A stretch of 64,000 nt of DNA, from the NCBI GenBank assembly GCA_964467925.1, contig CAYXSX010000004.1, positions 62,001-126,000 on the forward strand. Direction: 5' to 3'. Shown one piece after another: positions 51,718 through 60,491 of this stretch. The DNA comes from CAYXSX01 sp964467925. GTDB taxonomy: Bacteria > Pseudomonadota > Alphaproteobacteria > Micavibrionales > Micavibrionaceae. The first letter of the stretch is position 1. Every line of letters starts with the position of its first letter. The translations under genes and the position numbers were made by a program. A model generated the notes under the pieces. It was not told the origin of the DNA, did not search any database, and was given only the letters and a program-made list of their open reading frames with translations.

Positions 51718-52878
51718 ATGATCGAGTCACTAGCATTTATTTTAATCGGGTTTCTTTTGGGAGCAGCGGCAGCCTATTTCGTGCTGAAAAACCGCGGCAG
51801 CGGTCTTAACAGCCACATGGAAAGCCAGTTCAAGCTAACCGCACAGGAAGCCGTGCAGCAGGCGCATGAGGCCTTTCTCCAGCGCGCGGAAGAAACTTTC
51901 AAAAAACATCACGCCAACGGCGCGCACGAGCTCGATAAACGCACCCGCGCGATTGATGAGCTTATGAAACCGGTGCAGGAAAACCTCAAAGCCATGTCGG
52001 GCGCGCTGGAGCAGGTCAAGGGCACGGATCAGGCCCTGCGGCAAGAGATTTTAAATCTCAACCGCGAAACATCGAAACTGGTCGGTGCGCTCCGCGATCC
52101 TTCCGCTCAAGGGGCGTGGGGGGAGTTTATCCTTGAGGGGTTGCTGGAAAAATCCGGCCTGATGAAGGGCGTGCATTACGAGACGCAAGTCTCCATCGAA
52201 ACGGAAAACGGCCGTCAGCGCCCCGACGCCGTCATCCGCATGCAGGACGGTTTCAACATTATCGTCGATGCCAAAGCACCGCTGAACGAATTCGCCCAGC
52301 GTTTGTCGGAGCAGATGAGCGAGGAAGACCATATCAAGCTGATGGGCAATCTGGCGCGGCAGGTGCGCGAGCACGTCAAAGCGTTAGGGCGCAAAGGGTA
52401 CTGGGAGAATCTCGACAGCCCGGATTTTACGGTGTTGTTTTTGCCGTCAGAGCACATCTATTCCATGGCGCTACGCGGTGATCCGGCGATTGTCGATTTC
52501 GCGGCTTCGCAGAACGTAATCATTGCCTCGCCGACCTTGCTGATGAGCTTGCTGCGCGTAGTATCGCTAAGTTGGCGGCAGATGGAGCTTGCCAAAAACG
52601 CGCAGGAAATTTCGGAGCGCGGCAATGATTTATATAAACGCCTGCTCAGCTTCACCGGACATATCGAAAAAATCGGCAAAAACCTGCAAAGCGCGATGAA
52701 GGGTTATGACGACGCAGTGGGATCTCTGGAACGCTCCGTCCTTCCGGCGGCGCGTAAATTCAAGGAGCTGCAGGGCGGCGCGGGTGAGAAGGAACTCCCG
52801 GAATTAAAAGCTATCACCGAAACTCCCCGCGAACTTAACCTAACGGCTGAGGATCAGCAGGAGAAAAAGCGGGCTTAA
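51718..52878 (+). CDS. rmuC: RmuC-family protein (putative nuclease-fold recombination limiter)
   Basis: 386 residues from ATG 51718; ATG 51703, inside the repeat, would add five. Membrane helix at the start (SLAFILIGFLLGAAAAYFVL), then a coiled-coil stretch (about 30-125), then the RmuC core ALRDPSAQGAWGEFILEGLLEKSGLM, a PDAVIRMQDGFNIIVDAKAPL segment like a restriction-nuclease site, and SPDFTVLFLPSEHIYSMAL. RmuC limits recombination at inverted repeats in E. coli; the tidy link with a palindrome-rich genome is interesting but unproven. Confidence 0.92.
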   Translation: MIESLAFILIGFLLGAAAAYFVLKNRGSGLNSHMESQFKLTAQEAVQQAHEAFLQRAEETFKKHHANGAHELDKRTRAIDELMKPVQENLKAMSGALEQVKGTDQALRQEILNLNRETSKLVGALRDPSAQGAWGEFILEGLLEKSGLMKGVHYETQVSIETENGRQRPDAVIRMQDGFNIIVDAKAPLNEFAQRLSEQMSEEDHIKLMGNLARQVREHVKALGRKGYWENLDSPDFTVLFLPSEHIYSMALRGDPAIVDFAASQNVIIASPTLLMSLLRVVSLSWRQMELAKNAQEISERGNDLYKRLLSFTGHIEKIGKNLQSAMKGYDDAVGSLERSVLPAARKFKELQGGAGEKELPELKAITETPRELNLTAEDQQEKKRA

Positions 52879-53279
52879 TTCTTGCCCAGTTCCGGACCGC
52901 TTGCCTTTGGGTCCGCATCCTCTCCAATTATATTTTTTATACTCTGCTCTATCTCCTGATACAGGGGGTCATTTCCCCGTTCTTCAGGTGTCATAGGAGT
53001 GTGCCATTTTGCGAACAGTATTCTTAAGGCAGGTTCTAACATAAGTTTGCTGCCAACGCCTATTCCTGCCCCCCATGCGGTAAAACCGAGTATCTGTAAC
53101 AAGCTGCGTTTAACGGCTAGTCTGTTCGCTTGCTCATCCGTTAAGCCTGCAGCCTTATATTCTACTTTGCTGGCCTTATATGAATTAAAGGTAACCCCAA
53201 GTCCGAGGCCTAGAATGGCAGAATGTTTTGCCCTGCCGCCTACCGCTTCTAAAAATTGTCTACGAGAAATATCCATCAT
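52875..53279 (-). CDS. Hypothetical protein with Tat-like start
   Basis: 134 residues, family not recognised. Starts MMDISRRQFLEAVGGRAKH, with SRRQFL matching the twin-arginine core, but basic residues break the next stretch, so real Tat export is doubtful. There are two hydrophobic stretches (SAILGLGLGVTFNSY, LLQILGFTAWGAGIGVGSKLML). Convergent with rmuC; the stops share TTAA. DNA is AT-richer than rmuC. Confidence 0.5.
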   Translation of the reverse strand: MMDISRRQFLEAVGGRAKHSAILGLGLGVTFNSYKASKVEYKAAGLTDEQANRLAVKRSLLQILGFTAWGAGIGVGSKLMLEPALRILFAKWHTPMTPEERGNDPLYQEIEQSIKNIIGEDADPKASGPELGKN

Positions 53280-53344
53280 ACACCCTGCTATTAAAAACTC
53301 CAGCTATCATAATAAGAGTTTTTGTTTATGTCAAATAAAAACTC

Positions 53345-54004
53345 TTAGGCCGCCTTCTTAAAGCCATTCAAAATCCGATCATGGAGAGATTTGAGCTTGG
53401 CCCGCGTACGGGCTTCGTCCTCCTCCCGCTCCAGCCGCCTGAGGTTTTCGTCCAGATTTTTCTGGTCGTAGATAATTTCCGGGTGGCGCATACGGGCCCT
53501 GTGGGCCTCCTTCAAAATTTCATACGGCTTGGTGATCGCAGGAAGGTATAAATCGCCCGTAAAGCGGGAATCAAGATGTACGTAACCGTACCGCAAAAGC
53601 CATCCCAACCAGCCGTGATGAACGTTTTCCGCGCGGATATCATCAAGATCGATTTGTTCCAGCGTCACGGAAAACAACCCCTTTTTATGAATGAAACGCT
53701 GATCCGTCAGTCCGACCTCGTGTGAAAGGAAAACAGTCAAGTAGCCCCAGAATATGGCTAGACCCAGCGCCGCGCCCATGAACGGAATAGGCGTAAAACG
53801 CTCGTCAAACGTGATAACGCCGAGATCGACCGCGAAATTCACCGCGTTATGCCCGCCCCGCTCGTACAGGAAATCATCGGCCAGAAATCCGACCCAAAGC
53901 CAGAAACCGCCGAAAACCAGAGCCTTGAGCGCATAAATCCAATGCGGACGGGCGGTAACCAGAAGTGTTTCACCAGCCGAAAGCGCGCGTGTGATATAAG
54001 CCAT
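53345..54004 (-). CDS. Membrane protein with bacterial PH domain
   Basis: 219 residues: two membrane helices (IYALKALVFGGFWLWVGFLADDFLY and FMGAALGLAIFWGYLTVFL), then a bPH_2-type domain: EVGLTDQRFIHKKGLFSVTLEQIDLDDIRAENVHHGWLGWLLRYGYVHL. A charged helix ends it (about 175-215). The family is related to YdbT/YdbS and has no settled role. It is divergent from def by 38 bases. Confidence 0.85.
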   Translation of the reverse strand: MAYITRALSAGETLLVTARPHWIYALKALVFGGFWLWVGFLADDFLYERGGHNAVNFAVDLGVITFDERFTPIPFMGAALGLAIFWGYLTVFLSHEVGLTDQRFIHKKGLFSVTLEQIDLDDIRAENVHHGWLGWLLRYGYVHLDSRFTGDLYLPAITKPYEILKEAHRARMRHPEIIYDQKNLDENLRRLEREEDEARTRAKLKSLHDRILNGFKKAA

Positions 54005-54042
54005 GTCTTGACCCTTTTCTTAAAACCACTTAATTCAATACC

Positions 54043-54558
54043 ATGAATAAATATGAAATCATAACCGTCCCTTCCCCTGTTTTAAAGCAGATCGCCCAGC
54101 CCGTTTCCGGCGTTGACGATGATGTCCGCGCACAGATGGATGCGATGCTGGAAACCATGTATGACGCGCCGGGTATCGGCCTTGCCGCCAATCAGGTCAA
54201 TCTGCTCAACCGCGTATTGGTGATGGATTTATCCAGCCGTGAGGATGAAGAGGAAGCCGCGCCGATTTGCATGGCGAACCCGGAGGTGATCTGGCAGTCC
54301 GAGGAAATGAGCGTGATGGAGGAAGGGTGCCTTTCGATTCCCAAACAATATGCGGAGGTCGAGCGCCCCGCCATCGTGCGCGTAAAATACCTTGATTATA
54401 ACGGCAAGGAAGCGGAGCTGGAGGCTTCGGGCCTTCTCTCCCACTGCGTGCAGCATGAAATCGACCATTTGAACGGCGTGCTGTTTATCGATTATCTTTC
54501 TTCGCTCAAACGCAATATGATCCTCAAGAAAGTACAAAAGGCAGTAAAGGCGCTGTAG
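54043..54558 (+). CDS. def: Peptide deformylase
   Basis: 171 residues. The three active-site motifs are complete: GIGLAANQV, EEGCLSIP with the metal Cys, and HEIDHLNG with two metal His and the catalytic Glu. It removes the formyl group from new proteins. It is followed, after a palindromic element, by fmt, its usual partner that adds the formyl. Confidence 0.97.
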   Translation: MNKYEIITVPSPVLKQIAQPVSGVDDDVRAQMDAMLETMYDAPGIGLAANQVNLLNRVLVMDLSSREDEEEAAPICMANPEVIWQSEEMSVMEEGCLSIPKQYAEVERPAIVRVKYLDYNGKEAELEASGLLSHCVQHEIDHLNGVLFIDYLSSLKRNMILKKVQKAVKAL

Positions 54559-54565
54559 GCTTTTG

Positions 54566-54732
54566 AACTACAGAGTGCGCAAGAGAACGCAGAGTCCTTG
54601 TTATCGTCATCCCGGGCTTGTCCCGGGATCCATTCATCGGCATGGCGTGATGGGAAAAATGGATTCCGGCATCCGCCGGAATGACATTTCATTTTATTAA
54701 AAACTCTGCGTTCTCTTGCGCCCTCTGTAGTT
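54566..54732. repeat. Nested palindromic element, copy A (def-fmt gap)
   Basis: 167 bases. Outer arms 54566-54595 and 54703-54732 are 30 bases each and match as inverted repeats at 29 of 30 positions (key words aactacagag, gaacgcagag). Inside it lies an 80-base GTCAT...ATGAC element (54606-54685). The same outer arms recur, shortened, at 57716-57912. Confidence 0.85.
54606..54685 (+). repeat. 80-base GTCAT...ATGAC element inside copy A
   Basis: From gtcatcccgggcttg to gccggaatgac: a strong left hairpin (cccgggcttgtcccggg), a spacer, and a right hairpin (ttccggcatccgccggaa). It has the same length and order as the copies at 56839-56918 and 63267-63346, which sit without outer arms. Confidence 0.85.
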
Positions 54733-54781
54733 TATTTAAAAACCGTTGTCTTCGTCACCTCCGTTGTGGTTTAAAATCAGC

Positions 54782-55684
54782 ATGACCAACAAACTCAAAA
54801 TCATATTCATGGGCACGCCGGATTTTGCGGTTCCGGCGCTTCAGGCATTGCTCGATTCCGGCCATGAGGTGATCGCGGTTTATTCCCAGCCGCCGCGGCC
54901 CAAGGGGCGGGGGCAGAAAGTCGTGCCATCCCCCGTGCACGCGCTAGCCGCCAATCACAACATTCCGGTCTATACGCCAGTCTCGCTCAAAACCGCGGAA
55001 GCCAAGGCGGAATTTCAGGCTTTGAACGCCGATGTCGCCGTGGTGGCGGCCTATGGTTTGATCTTGCCTGAGGCGGTTTTAAACGCGCCTCGCTATGGAT
55101 GTTTGAATATCCATGCCTCGCTCCTGCCGCGCTGGCGCGGAGCGGCACCCATTCAATACGCTATCTGGCACGGCGATGAAGTGAGCGGCGTGACCATCAT
55201 GCAGATGGAACGCGGTCTTGATACCGGGCCGATGATTAAAAAATCGGAAACCTCGATTACGCCGGAAACAACCTGCCAGAGCCTGCACGATCGACTGGCC
55301 GCGGATGGTGCGAAGCTTTTACTGGAGGTGTTGGCAGACATCGAAAATATAAAACCCGAAGCGCAGGATGAAAGCGCATCGACCTACGCCTCCATGCTTA
55401 CTAAAGAAGACGGGCACATTGACTGGAATAACACGGCCGCCGAAATCGACCGCCAGATCCGCGCGCTCAACCCTTGGCCGGATACATTTACCGATGAATT
55501 TAAAATCAAGGAAGCACGCTTGAGTAGCGAGACGACCGGTAAACCCCCCGGCACGTTTCTGGATAAAAAGGGTCATATCGCCTGCGGCGGGGGAAGCGTG
55601 TTGCAAATCCTGAAACTCCAACCCGCGGGTAAAAACGTGATGGATTTTGCTTCCGCATTAAACGGCGGGTATGTGAAGTTATGA
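54782..55684 (+). CDS. fmt: Methionyl-tRNA formyltransferase
   Basis: 300 residues from ATG 54782 (MTNKLKIIFMGTPDFAVPAL), the usual start. Formyl-donor domain with NIHASLLPRWRGAAPIQYAI (catalytic Asn/His) and SGVTIMQMERGLDTGPM including the Asp; the C-terminal OB-like domain begins after about 205. It formylates initiator Met-tRNA using 10-formyl-THF. The stop overlaps the truA start by four bases. Confidence 0.96.
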   Translation: MTNKLKIIFMGTPDFAVPALQALLDSGHEVIAVYSQPPRPKGRGQKVVPSPVHALAANHNIPVYTPVSLKTAEAKAEFQALNADVAVVAAYGLILPEAVLNAPRYGCLNIHASLLPRWRGAAPIQYAIWHGDEVSGVTIMQMERGLDTGPMIKKSETSITPETTCQSLHDRLAADGAKLLLEVLADIENIKPEAQDESASTYASMLTKEDGHIDWNNTAAEIDRQIRALNPWPDTFTDEFKIKEARLSSETTGKPPGTFLDKKGHIACGGGSVLQILKLQPAGKNVMDFASALNGGYVKL

Positions 55685-56472
55685 GCGCACCAACGCAAAG
55701 ATATAAATTCACCATCGAATATAACGGCGCGGATTATTTTGGCTGGCAACGGCAGGACGATGTGCCCACCGTTCAGGGCACGGTTGAGGAAGCCATCGCC
55801 AAATTCTGCGGACAGCAGGTAACGGTGCAATGCGCCGGGCGCACCGATGCAGGCGTTCACGCGCGCGGGCAGGTCGCCCATGCGAATCTGGCTGAATTTT
55901 CGCGCGAAATGGAGCCGTTCGAAATCACCAAGGCGATCAATGCGCATCTGGTTCCCGCGCCCGTTGCCGTCATCAAAACCGAATTGGTGGATGAGGAGTT
56001 TCATGCGCGCTTCCGTGCCAAGGACAAGCTTTATCATTACCGGATTATCAACCGCACAGGTTTTATGGCTCTGGACCGCGGGCTAGCATGGCACGTCAAG
56101 CGCCCGCTCGATACCAAAGCGATGCAGGAGGCCGCCGATGTATTGCTGGGCCATCACGATTTTTCATCCTTCCGCGATGCGCAGTGTCAGTCAAAATCGC
56201 CGGAGCGCACGCTGGACCGACTGGATGTTATCGCCACACCGGAACCCCTAAGCGGCGGACAAGAGATCTTGATCGAGGCGCAGGCGCAATCTTTCCTGCA
56301 CCATCAGGTGCGCAATATGGTCGGCACGCTTGTAAAAGTCGGGCACGGAAATTTCACTCCGGATGATGTGCGTGCCATTCTGGCGGCGAAGGACCGCACC
56401 AAAGCCGGGCCGACCGCACCCGCCGAAGGTCTTTACCTGATGCGCGTGGATTATACGGGAGGCGAAAAATGA
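55681..56472 (+). CDS. truA: tRNA pseudouridine(38-40) synthase TruA
   Basis: 263 residues. Catalytic Asp in CAGRTDAGVHARGQVAH, with YNGADYFGWQRQ at the start and FLHHQVRNMVGTLVKVGHG at the end. It makes pseudouridine at positions 38-40 of tRNA anticodon arms. Overlaps fmt and the next gene by four bases each, so the three are translationally linked. Confidence 0.97.
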   Translation: MSAPTQRYKFTIEYNGADYFGWQRQDDVPTVQGTVEEAIAKFCGQQVTVQCAGRTDAGVHARGQVAHANLAEFSREMEPFEITKAINAHLVPAPVAVIKTELVDEEFHARFRAKDKLYHYRIINRTGFMALDRGLAWHVKRPLDTKAMQEAADVLLGHHDFSSFRDAQCQSKSPERTLDRLDVIATPEPLSGGQEILIEAQAQSFLHHQVRNMVGTLVKVGHGNFTPDDVRAILAAKDRTKAGPTAPAEGLYLMRVDYTGGEK

Positions 56473-56825
56473 GCGGGTTTACGCTTTGCTATCACATTGT
56501 GGTTTATGTGCCTGTGAACGCGGCGGAGGAATTTACGGCGGTCGTATCGCCGCATATTCCCTCTTTCATCGGCGCATACGATCACGTCTGCTGGCGCTCC
56601 ACCCCCGGCACGGGCCAGTTCCGCCCGCTGGAGGGGGCCGAGCCAGCAGAAGGGGAAATCGGTAAAATCGAACAAGTGCCGGAAATACGCTTTGAATGTT
56701 TAATTCCGCTCGATCCTGACGCGCTTTCGCATTTCATTGAGGAGGTTTTGACCCCCGCCCATCCTTATGAAGCGCCCGTCATTATGGTCACGGAAACGCG
56801 GCTGGCAGGCGCTTTCGGGGTTTAG
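56469..56825 (+). CDS. YqfO/NIF3-insert-like small protein
   Basis: 118 residues. YHIVVYVPVNAAEEFTAVV, then IGAYDHVCWRSTPGTGQFRPLEGAEPAEGEIGKIEQVPE and LTPAHPYEAPVIMV match the CutA-like domain found within NIF3/YqfO proteins, standing alone here. Such stand-alone forms are seen in other proteobacteria; function unsettled, perhaps metal or nucleotide sensing. Last gene of the fmt-truA unit. Confidence 0.85.
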   Translation: MSGFTLCYHIVVYVPVNAAEEFTAVVSPHIPSFIGAYDHVCWRSTPGTGQFRPLEGAEPAEGEIGKIEQVPEIRFECLIPLDPDALSHFIEEVLTPAHPYEAPVIMVTETRLAGAFGV

Positions 56826-56838
56826 CTTTTTAGCTTTT

Positions 56839-56918
56839 GTCATCCCGGGCTTGTCCCGTGATCCATTCATCCATTTGGTGCGATTTGAGAAATGGATTCC
56901 GGCATACGCCGGAATGAC
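56839..56918 (+). repeat. 80-base GTCAT...ATGAC element
   Basis: gtcatcccgggcttg to gccggaatgac, same length and order as the copies at 54606 and 63267, here with one change (cccgtg) in the left hairpin. It lies between the YqfO-like and PRC-barrel genes. Confidence 0.85.
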
Positions 56919-57014
56919 AAAGGTGCGAAGCGAATTAAATTTTTATATTATGAAAAATACTTGCCTCTTCCGGCTTTATTTGCTATAAAACCCATCATAA
57001 TCAACGGAGGATTT

Positions 57015-57710
57015 ATGCGTATTACGACTGCTTTAAGAATTCTTGTGGCCACCGCCACTTTGTTTGCCGCCTGCCCTGCCGCCGCAGAAAGTAATTCTCT
57101 GCGCTATACCCAGCATTACAAGGCGCTGAAGGAAATGAACAAATCCAATATCCTGTTCAATACGCAGTACGAATCGCTGAACAAGGTGCTCAAGGGCAAC
57201 ATCATCGACAACAAAAACCGCATCATCGGCACAATACGCGATGTTTACATCAATCCTTACGGCGCTATCGCCAGCGTGGATGCGGAATTCGACCGTTTGC
57301 GCCTTCGCCAGTCCGTACCGCTTTCATACCGCCAAATGGGAATCCGTCCGGCAGGTAACGGATATGCGCTTGGCTTCGACGCCAAGGAGATCGAAGAAAT
57401 ATACCCCTCCCTGCTCGCCAATGTCGAACCCGCCGCGGGAACGGGGCGTGAAGTTTTCAGCGTGCGTTCCTTAAAAGGCGCGCAGGTAAAAACAACCGAA
57501 GGACAGCCCGTAGGCCGCGTCAGTGACATTCTGTTTACCGCGCAAGGCGGTCGTGTCGAGGCTCTCTATATTACGCTGGAGGTCGGAACGCAGCGCGGTA
57601 AAGGTGCCGCGGTGCCTATGGGCGCAATCCGCTTGCCGCAAAACGGGAGCGGCCTTGTCATGGAAACCGATCAGGCTCGCGCGCTGGAAGATTTCATCCG
57701 CGGAAATTAG
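57015..57710 (+). CDS. Exported PRC-barrel-domain protein
   Basis: 231 residues; ATG 57015 has GGAGG seven bases upstream. Signal peptide MRITTALRILVATATLFAACPAAA. Two PRC-barrel-like repeats: GNIIDNKNRIIGTIRDVYINPYGAIASVDAEF and SLKGAQVKTTEGQPVGRVSDILFTAQGGRVEALYITL. PRC barrels occur in photosynthetic reaction centres, RimM and many envelope proteins. This one is periplasmic; its role is unknown. Confidence 0.8.
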   Translation: MRITTALRILVATATLFAACPAAAESNSLRYTQHYKALKEMNKSNILFNTQYESLNKVLKGNIIDNKNRIIGTIRDVYINPYGAIASVDAEFDRLRLRQSVPLSYRQMGIRPAGNGYALGFDAKEIEEIYPSLLANVEPAAGTGREVFSVRSLKGAQVKTTEGQPVGRVSDILFTAQGGRVEALYITLEVGTQRGKGAAVPMGAIRLPQNGSGLVMETDQARALEDFIRGN

Positions 57711-57715
57711 TTTAA

Positions 57716-57912
57716 ACTACAGAGCCAGACAGAGAACGCAGAGATTTTTAACAAATGAAACGTCATTCCGGCGCATGCCGGAATCCATTTCTCAAATCGC
57801 GCCACGCAGATAAATGGATCCCGGGACACCAAGCTACGCCGAAGCGAAGATTCAGCTTCGCCCAGGCGAGAGCCCGGGATGACGATAATACAAACTCTGC
57901 GCGCTCTGTAGT
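57716..57912. repeat. Nested palindromic element, copy B (PRC-dapE gap)
   Basis: 197 bases. Outer arms 57716-57743 and 57895-57912 match those of copy A; the right arm lost ten bases. Inside, at 57762-57883, is a GTCAT...ATGAC element in the opposite direction to copy A, with its cccggg hairpin opened by an extra segment (57826-57869) that itself pairs gaagcgaagatt / aatcttcgctt. Confidence 0.8.
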
Positions 57913-57922
57913 GAAAAAAATG

Positions 57923-59068
57923 TCAGTTATTAAAATAAATCTCGATCACGCGTTCGTATATTTCCACCAGCGCCTCAAGGTCTGCCACTTTCGCGTTCTC
58001 GTCAATCTGGTGAATGGTGGCGTTGATCGGGCCGAACTCCACTACGGGGCAGTATTTGTGAATGAACCGCGCATCAGAGGTGCCGCCGCTGGTGGTCAAG
58101 GCGGGAGTCTTTCCAGTAATTTCCGCGACCGCCTTTTTCACCACTTCCGACCATGGCCCGGGCTGCGTCATAAAACTCTCTGAGCCCTCATGCAGACTAA
58201 GTTCGTACTGCCCGCCTACACCGTCCAGAATTTCACGCAAGCGCGCGGAAAGGGTTTCCCCGCTCCATGTATCGTTGAAACGGATATTAAACACCGCGCG
58301 ACCACCCGCCGGAATTACATTGCTGGCGATATTGCCGACATCGATCGAGGTAATCTCTAAATTGGTGGCGGCGAAAAATTCGGTACCCTCATCGAATGTA
58401 TAATCGCATAGCGCATCCACCATTTTGATCAGCCGCGGCATAGGGTTATCGGCCAGATGCGGATAGGCAACATGGCCCTGTTTGCCGCTCACGCTCAGCG
58501 TACCCGAAAGCGAGCCCCGCCGCCCGATTTTGATTTCCTGTCCCAGTTCGCTGGGGTTCGTCGGCTCGCCCACCAGCGCCACGCTCGGGATATGACCGTT
58601 CTGCTCCATCCATTCCAGCACCTTGATCGTGCCGTTATCCGCCGGGCCTTCCTCGTCACCCGTGATCAGCATCGAGATAGAACCCTTTTCGGGTGCACCG
58701 TGTTTCTTGATATAGCGCGCGGCGGCGCAGGCAAAGGCCGCGACCGAGCCCTTCATATCGCTAGCCCCGCGCCCGTAAAGAACGCCGTCTTTGATCGTGG
58801 GTTTAAACGGGCCGTAAGTCCATTTCTCAGCGGGGCCCGGCGGCACGACATCCGTATGCCCCGCATAGCATAAATGCGGGCCTTCCGCGCTCCCGATACG
58901 GGCAAAGAGATTGGGCACGCGCTCGGCCCCCTCGCCGAAGGGCAGGTGATGACAGGTAAATCCGGCGCCTTCCAGAAACGCGCCCAGCGCAACTTGCGCC
59001 CCCGCATCCTCCGGCGTGACGGACGGACAGGCAATCAGTTTTTCGGTTAAAATAATAATGTCGCTCAT
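57923..59068 (-). CDS. dapE: Succinyl-diaminopimelate desuccinylase
   Basis: 381 residues. M20 metallopeptidase fold: LCYAGHTDVVPPG (metal His), GRGASDMKGSVAAF (bridging Asp), ITGDEEGPADNGT (general-base Glu pair) and GGTSDARFIHKYCPVVEFG. It removes succinate from N-succinyl-LL-diaminopimelate in lysine/peptidoglycan synthesis. It works right after DapD and DapC; dapD is 1.4 kb upstream, split off by an unusual HD gene. Confidence 0.97.
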   Translation of the reverse strand: MSDIIILTEKLIACPSVTPEDAGAQVALGAFLEGAGFTCHHLPFGEGAERVPNLFARIGSAEGPHLCYAGHTDVVPPGPAEKWTYGPFKPTIKDGVLYGRGASDMKGSVAAFACAAARYIKKHGAPEKGSISMLITGDEEGPADNGTIKVLEWMEQNGHIPSVALVGEPTNPSELGQEIKIGRRGSLSGTLSVSGKQGHVAYPHLADNPMPRLIKMVDALCDYTFDEGTEFFAATNLEITSIDVGNIASNVIPAGGRAVFNIRFNDTWSGETLSARLREILDGVGGQYELSLHEGSESFMTQPGPWSEVVKKAVAEITGKTPALTTSGGTSDARFIHKYCPVVEFGPINATIHQIDENAKVADLEALVEIYERVIEIYFNN

Positions 59069-59116
59069 ATCTTTTGATTATAGGGAAAGAGGGGCAAGGG
59101 CAAGAAGATGATGGTG

Positions 59117-60355
59117 TTAGATATGAGGAGGATTCCTCTCGGGAAGCTTTTCTTGAGTGGCTTGAGCGTTAGCAAGAATGGTTTCTTCGCTGAATATCTC
59201 GGGAAAATGTTCTTTGTACGGCTCTAATACCGGGTAGACAGCTTCTTGTAGATACGCCTTCGCACGGGCTCGTTTGGCAAGATCGGGATCATGCTCGCTG
59301 ACATGACGCATACGATCTAACGTTTCATGAAAAGAGCTAAAAGCACGTGGAACTTTAAAGCTCAGAGCATTAGCTAAATACCTATCGAAGCCTAAAACGT
59401 CTATTGCTTGTCCCTCTTTGTATTTATCTGGATCGTCTGGATAGGCCAGATCTACATATTCCAAAAAGCCAAAATTTAAGTATAACACTGCGCCCATAAG
59501 ATCATCGAATTTTCCTATCACTTTTGCAAATTTAGGCCATTTCCTTATAGCTATATCGGTCTTGCCTTGCCGCGCTCCGAACATATCCTCGCGTTCGTTG
59601 CAATATTTTTTACGCCGTGCGACCGTGAACTTTGCCGCACCTATCATGCTGGACAGATTCTGAATTCCGTCTCCTAACTTTAAACACCAGACAACTGGAG
59701 AGGCAAAGACAGAAAACAGCATGTTTTTCACATAGGCGCGCGTATTTTCAAAAAGATCCTTTTTGACAATCCTCCCGTCCGGATGTTTTTGCGGATCTCC
59801 CTTCTCGTCAAGAATGGCCGTTTTCTTACTCATAAGACTTACGTTGTTAACAACAATCACAGTTTTGGCCGTTTCCAACTCTCTAAATTCTTGCCGAACA
59901 TCTTTTATTTTTTCTTGTTGCTGCTTACTAAAAACCTCTGCATCGATTCCGGTATCCTCTATCGTATCGTGATGTAAATGCGTCCTGATCAAAACTTCCA
60001 GTCCTCCGTATTCTTCAAGAAGACTTAAATCCAGTTCGCCACTTTCTATTAAGGAAAGAACCATAAGAATGGGTGTAAGCTGGTGATACCAAGGAACGGT
60101 TCCATCCTCGCGCGATTTTCCTTCGGTTTGCTTGAGAATATCTTGAAAATCGCTAAGCGCCATAAAAAAGCCGCAATCCTCCAGAAAATGCCAAAATTTT
60201 TCGCGAATATCTCTTTGTGCAGCAAGTGTATTTATAGAAGCGCCTGTCTTATATTGTGCCAAGCTTGCCAAAAGGCTTTTGATATTCTTTTTAATAAGCC
60301 TTTCACGGTTTGCAGCCCACCCGAACATTCTGCCTATTTGTCTTATCCGCTTCAT
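59117..60355 (-). CDS. SpoT/MESH1-like HD-domain protein
   Basis: 412 residues. The HD core of (p)ppGpp hydrolases can be followed: Arg82 and Gly85 in KSREDGTVPWYHQLTPIL (compare RKSGxPYxxHP), metal ligand His91, then His129-Asp130 and Glu133-Asp134 in LHHDTIEDTG (the HDxxEDT motif), and Asp229 in CLKLGDGIQNLSS (compare KLADRxHN, where His is Gln here). Between ligands it has insertions: 38 residues between His91 and His129 and 99 from Asp130 to Asp229, longer than in MESH1. No synthetase domain. Likely hydrolyses a nucleotide with a pyrophosphate, perhaps ppGpp. It splits dapD from dapE and is AT-richer than both. Confidence 0.7.
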   Translation of the reverse strand: MKRIRQIGRMFGWAANRERLIKKNIKSLLASLAQYKTGASINTLAAQRDIREKFWHFLEDCGFFMALSDFQDILKQTEGKSREDGTVPWYHQLTPILMVLSLIESGELDLSLLEEYGGLEVLIRTHLHHDTIEDTGIDAEVFSKQQQEKIKDVRQEFRELETAKTVIVVNNVSLMSKKTAILDEKGDPQKHPDGRIVKKDLFENTRAYVKNMLFSVFASPVVWCLKLGDGIQNLSSMIGAAKFTVARRKKYCNEREDMFGARQGKTDIAIRKWPKFAKVIGKFDDLMGAVLYLNFGFLEYVDLAYPDDPDKYKEGQAIDVLGFDRYLANALSFKVPRAFSSFHETLDRMRHVSEHDPDLAKRARAKAYLQEAVYPVLEPYKEHFPEIFSEETILANAQATQEKLPERNPPHI

Positions 60356-60491
60356 TTAAGACCCTAAACCCTCTTAATTCCCACGAACCGGTAAATACAA
60401 ACAAACGCTTCGATTCGTCAAATTTACGGTGGTTATAAGCGAATCTTAGAAATTCCGCAAACAAATTATGAAAAAACACACAATAATTATG

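Noticed and set aside
52875..53279. SRRQFL as a true Tat signal
   Set aside because: The stretch after it holds Arg, Lys and His and no clear AxA site.
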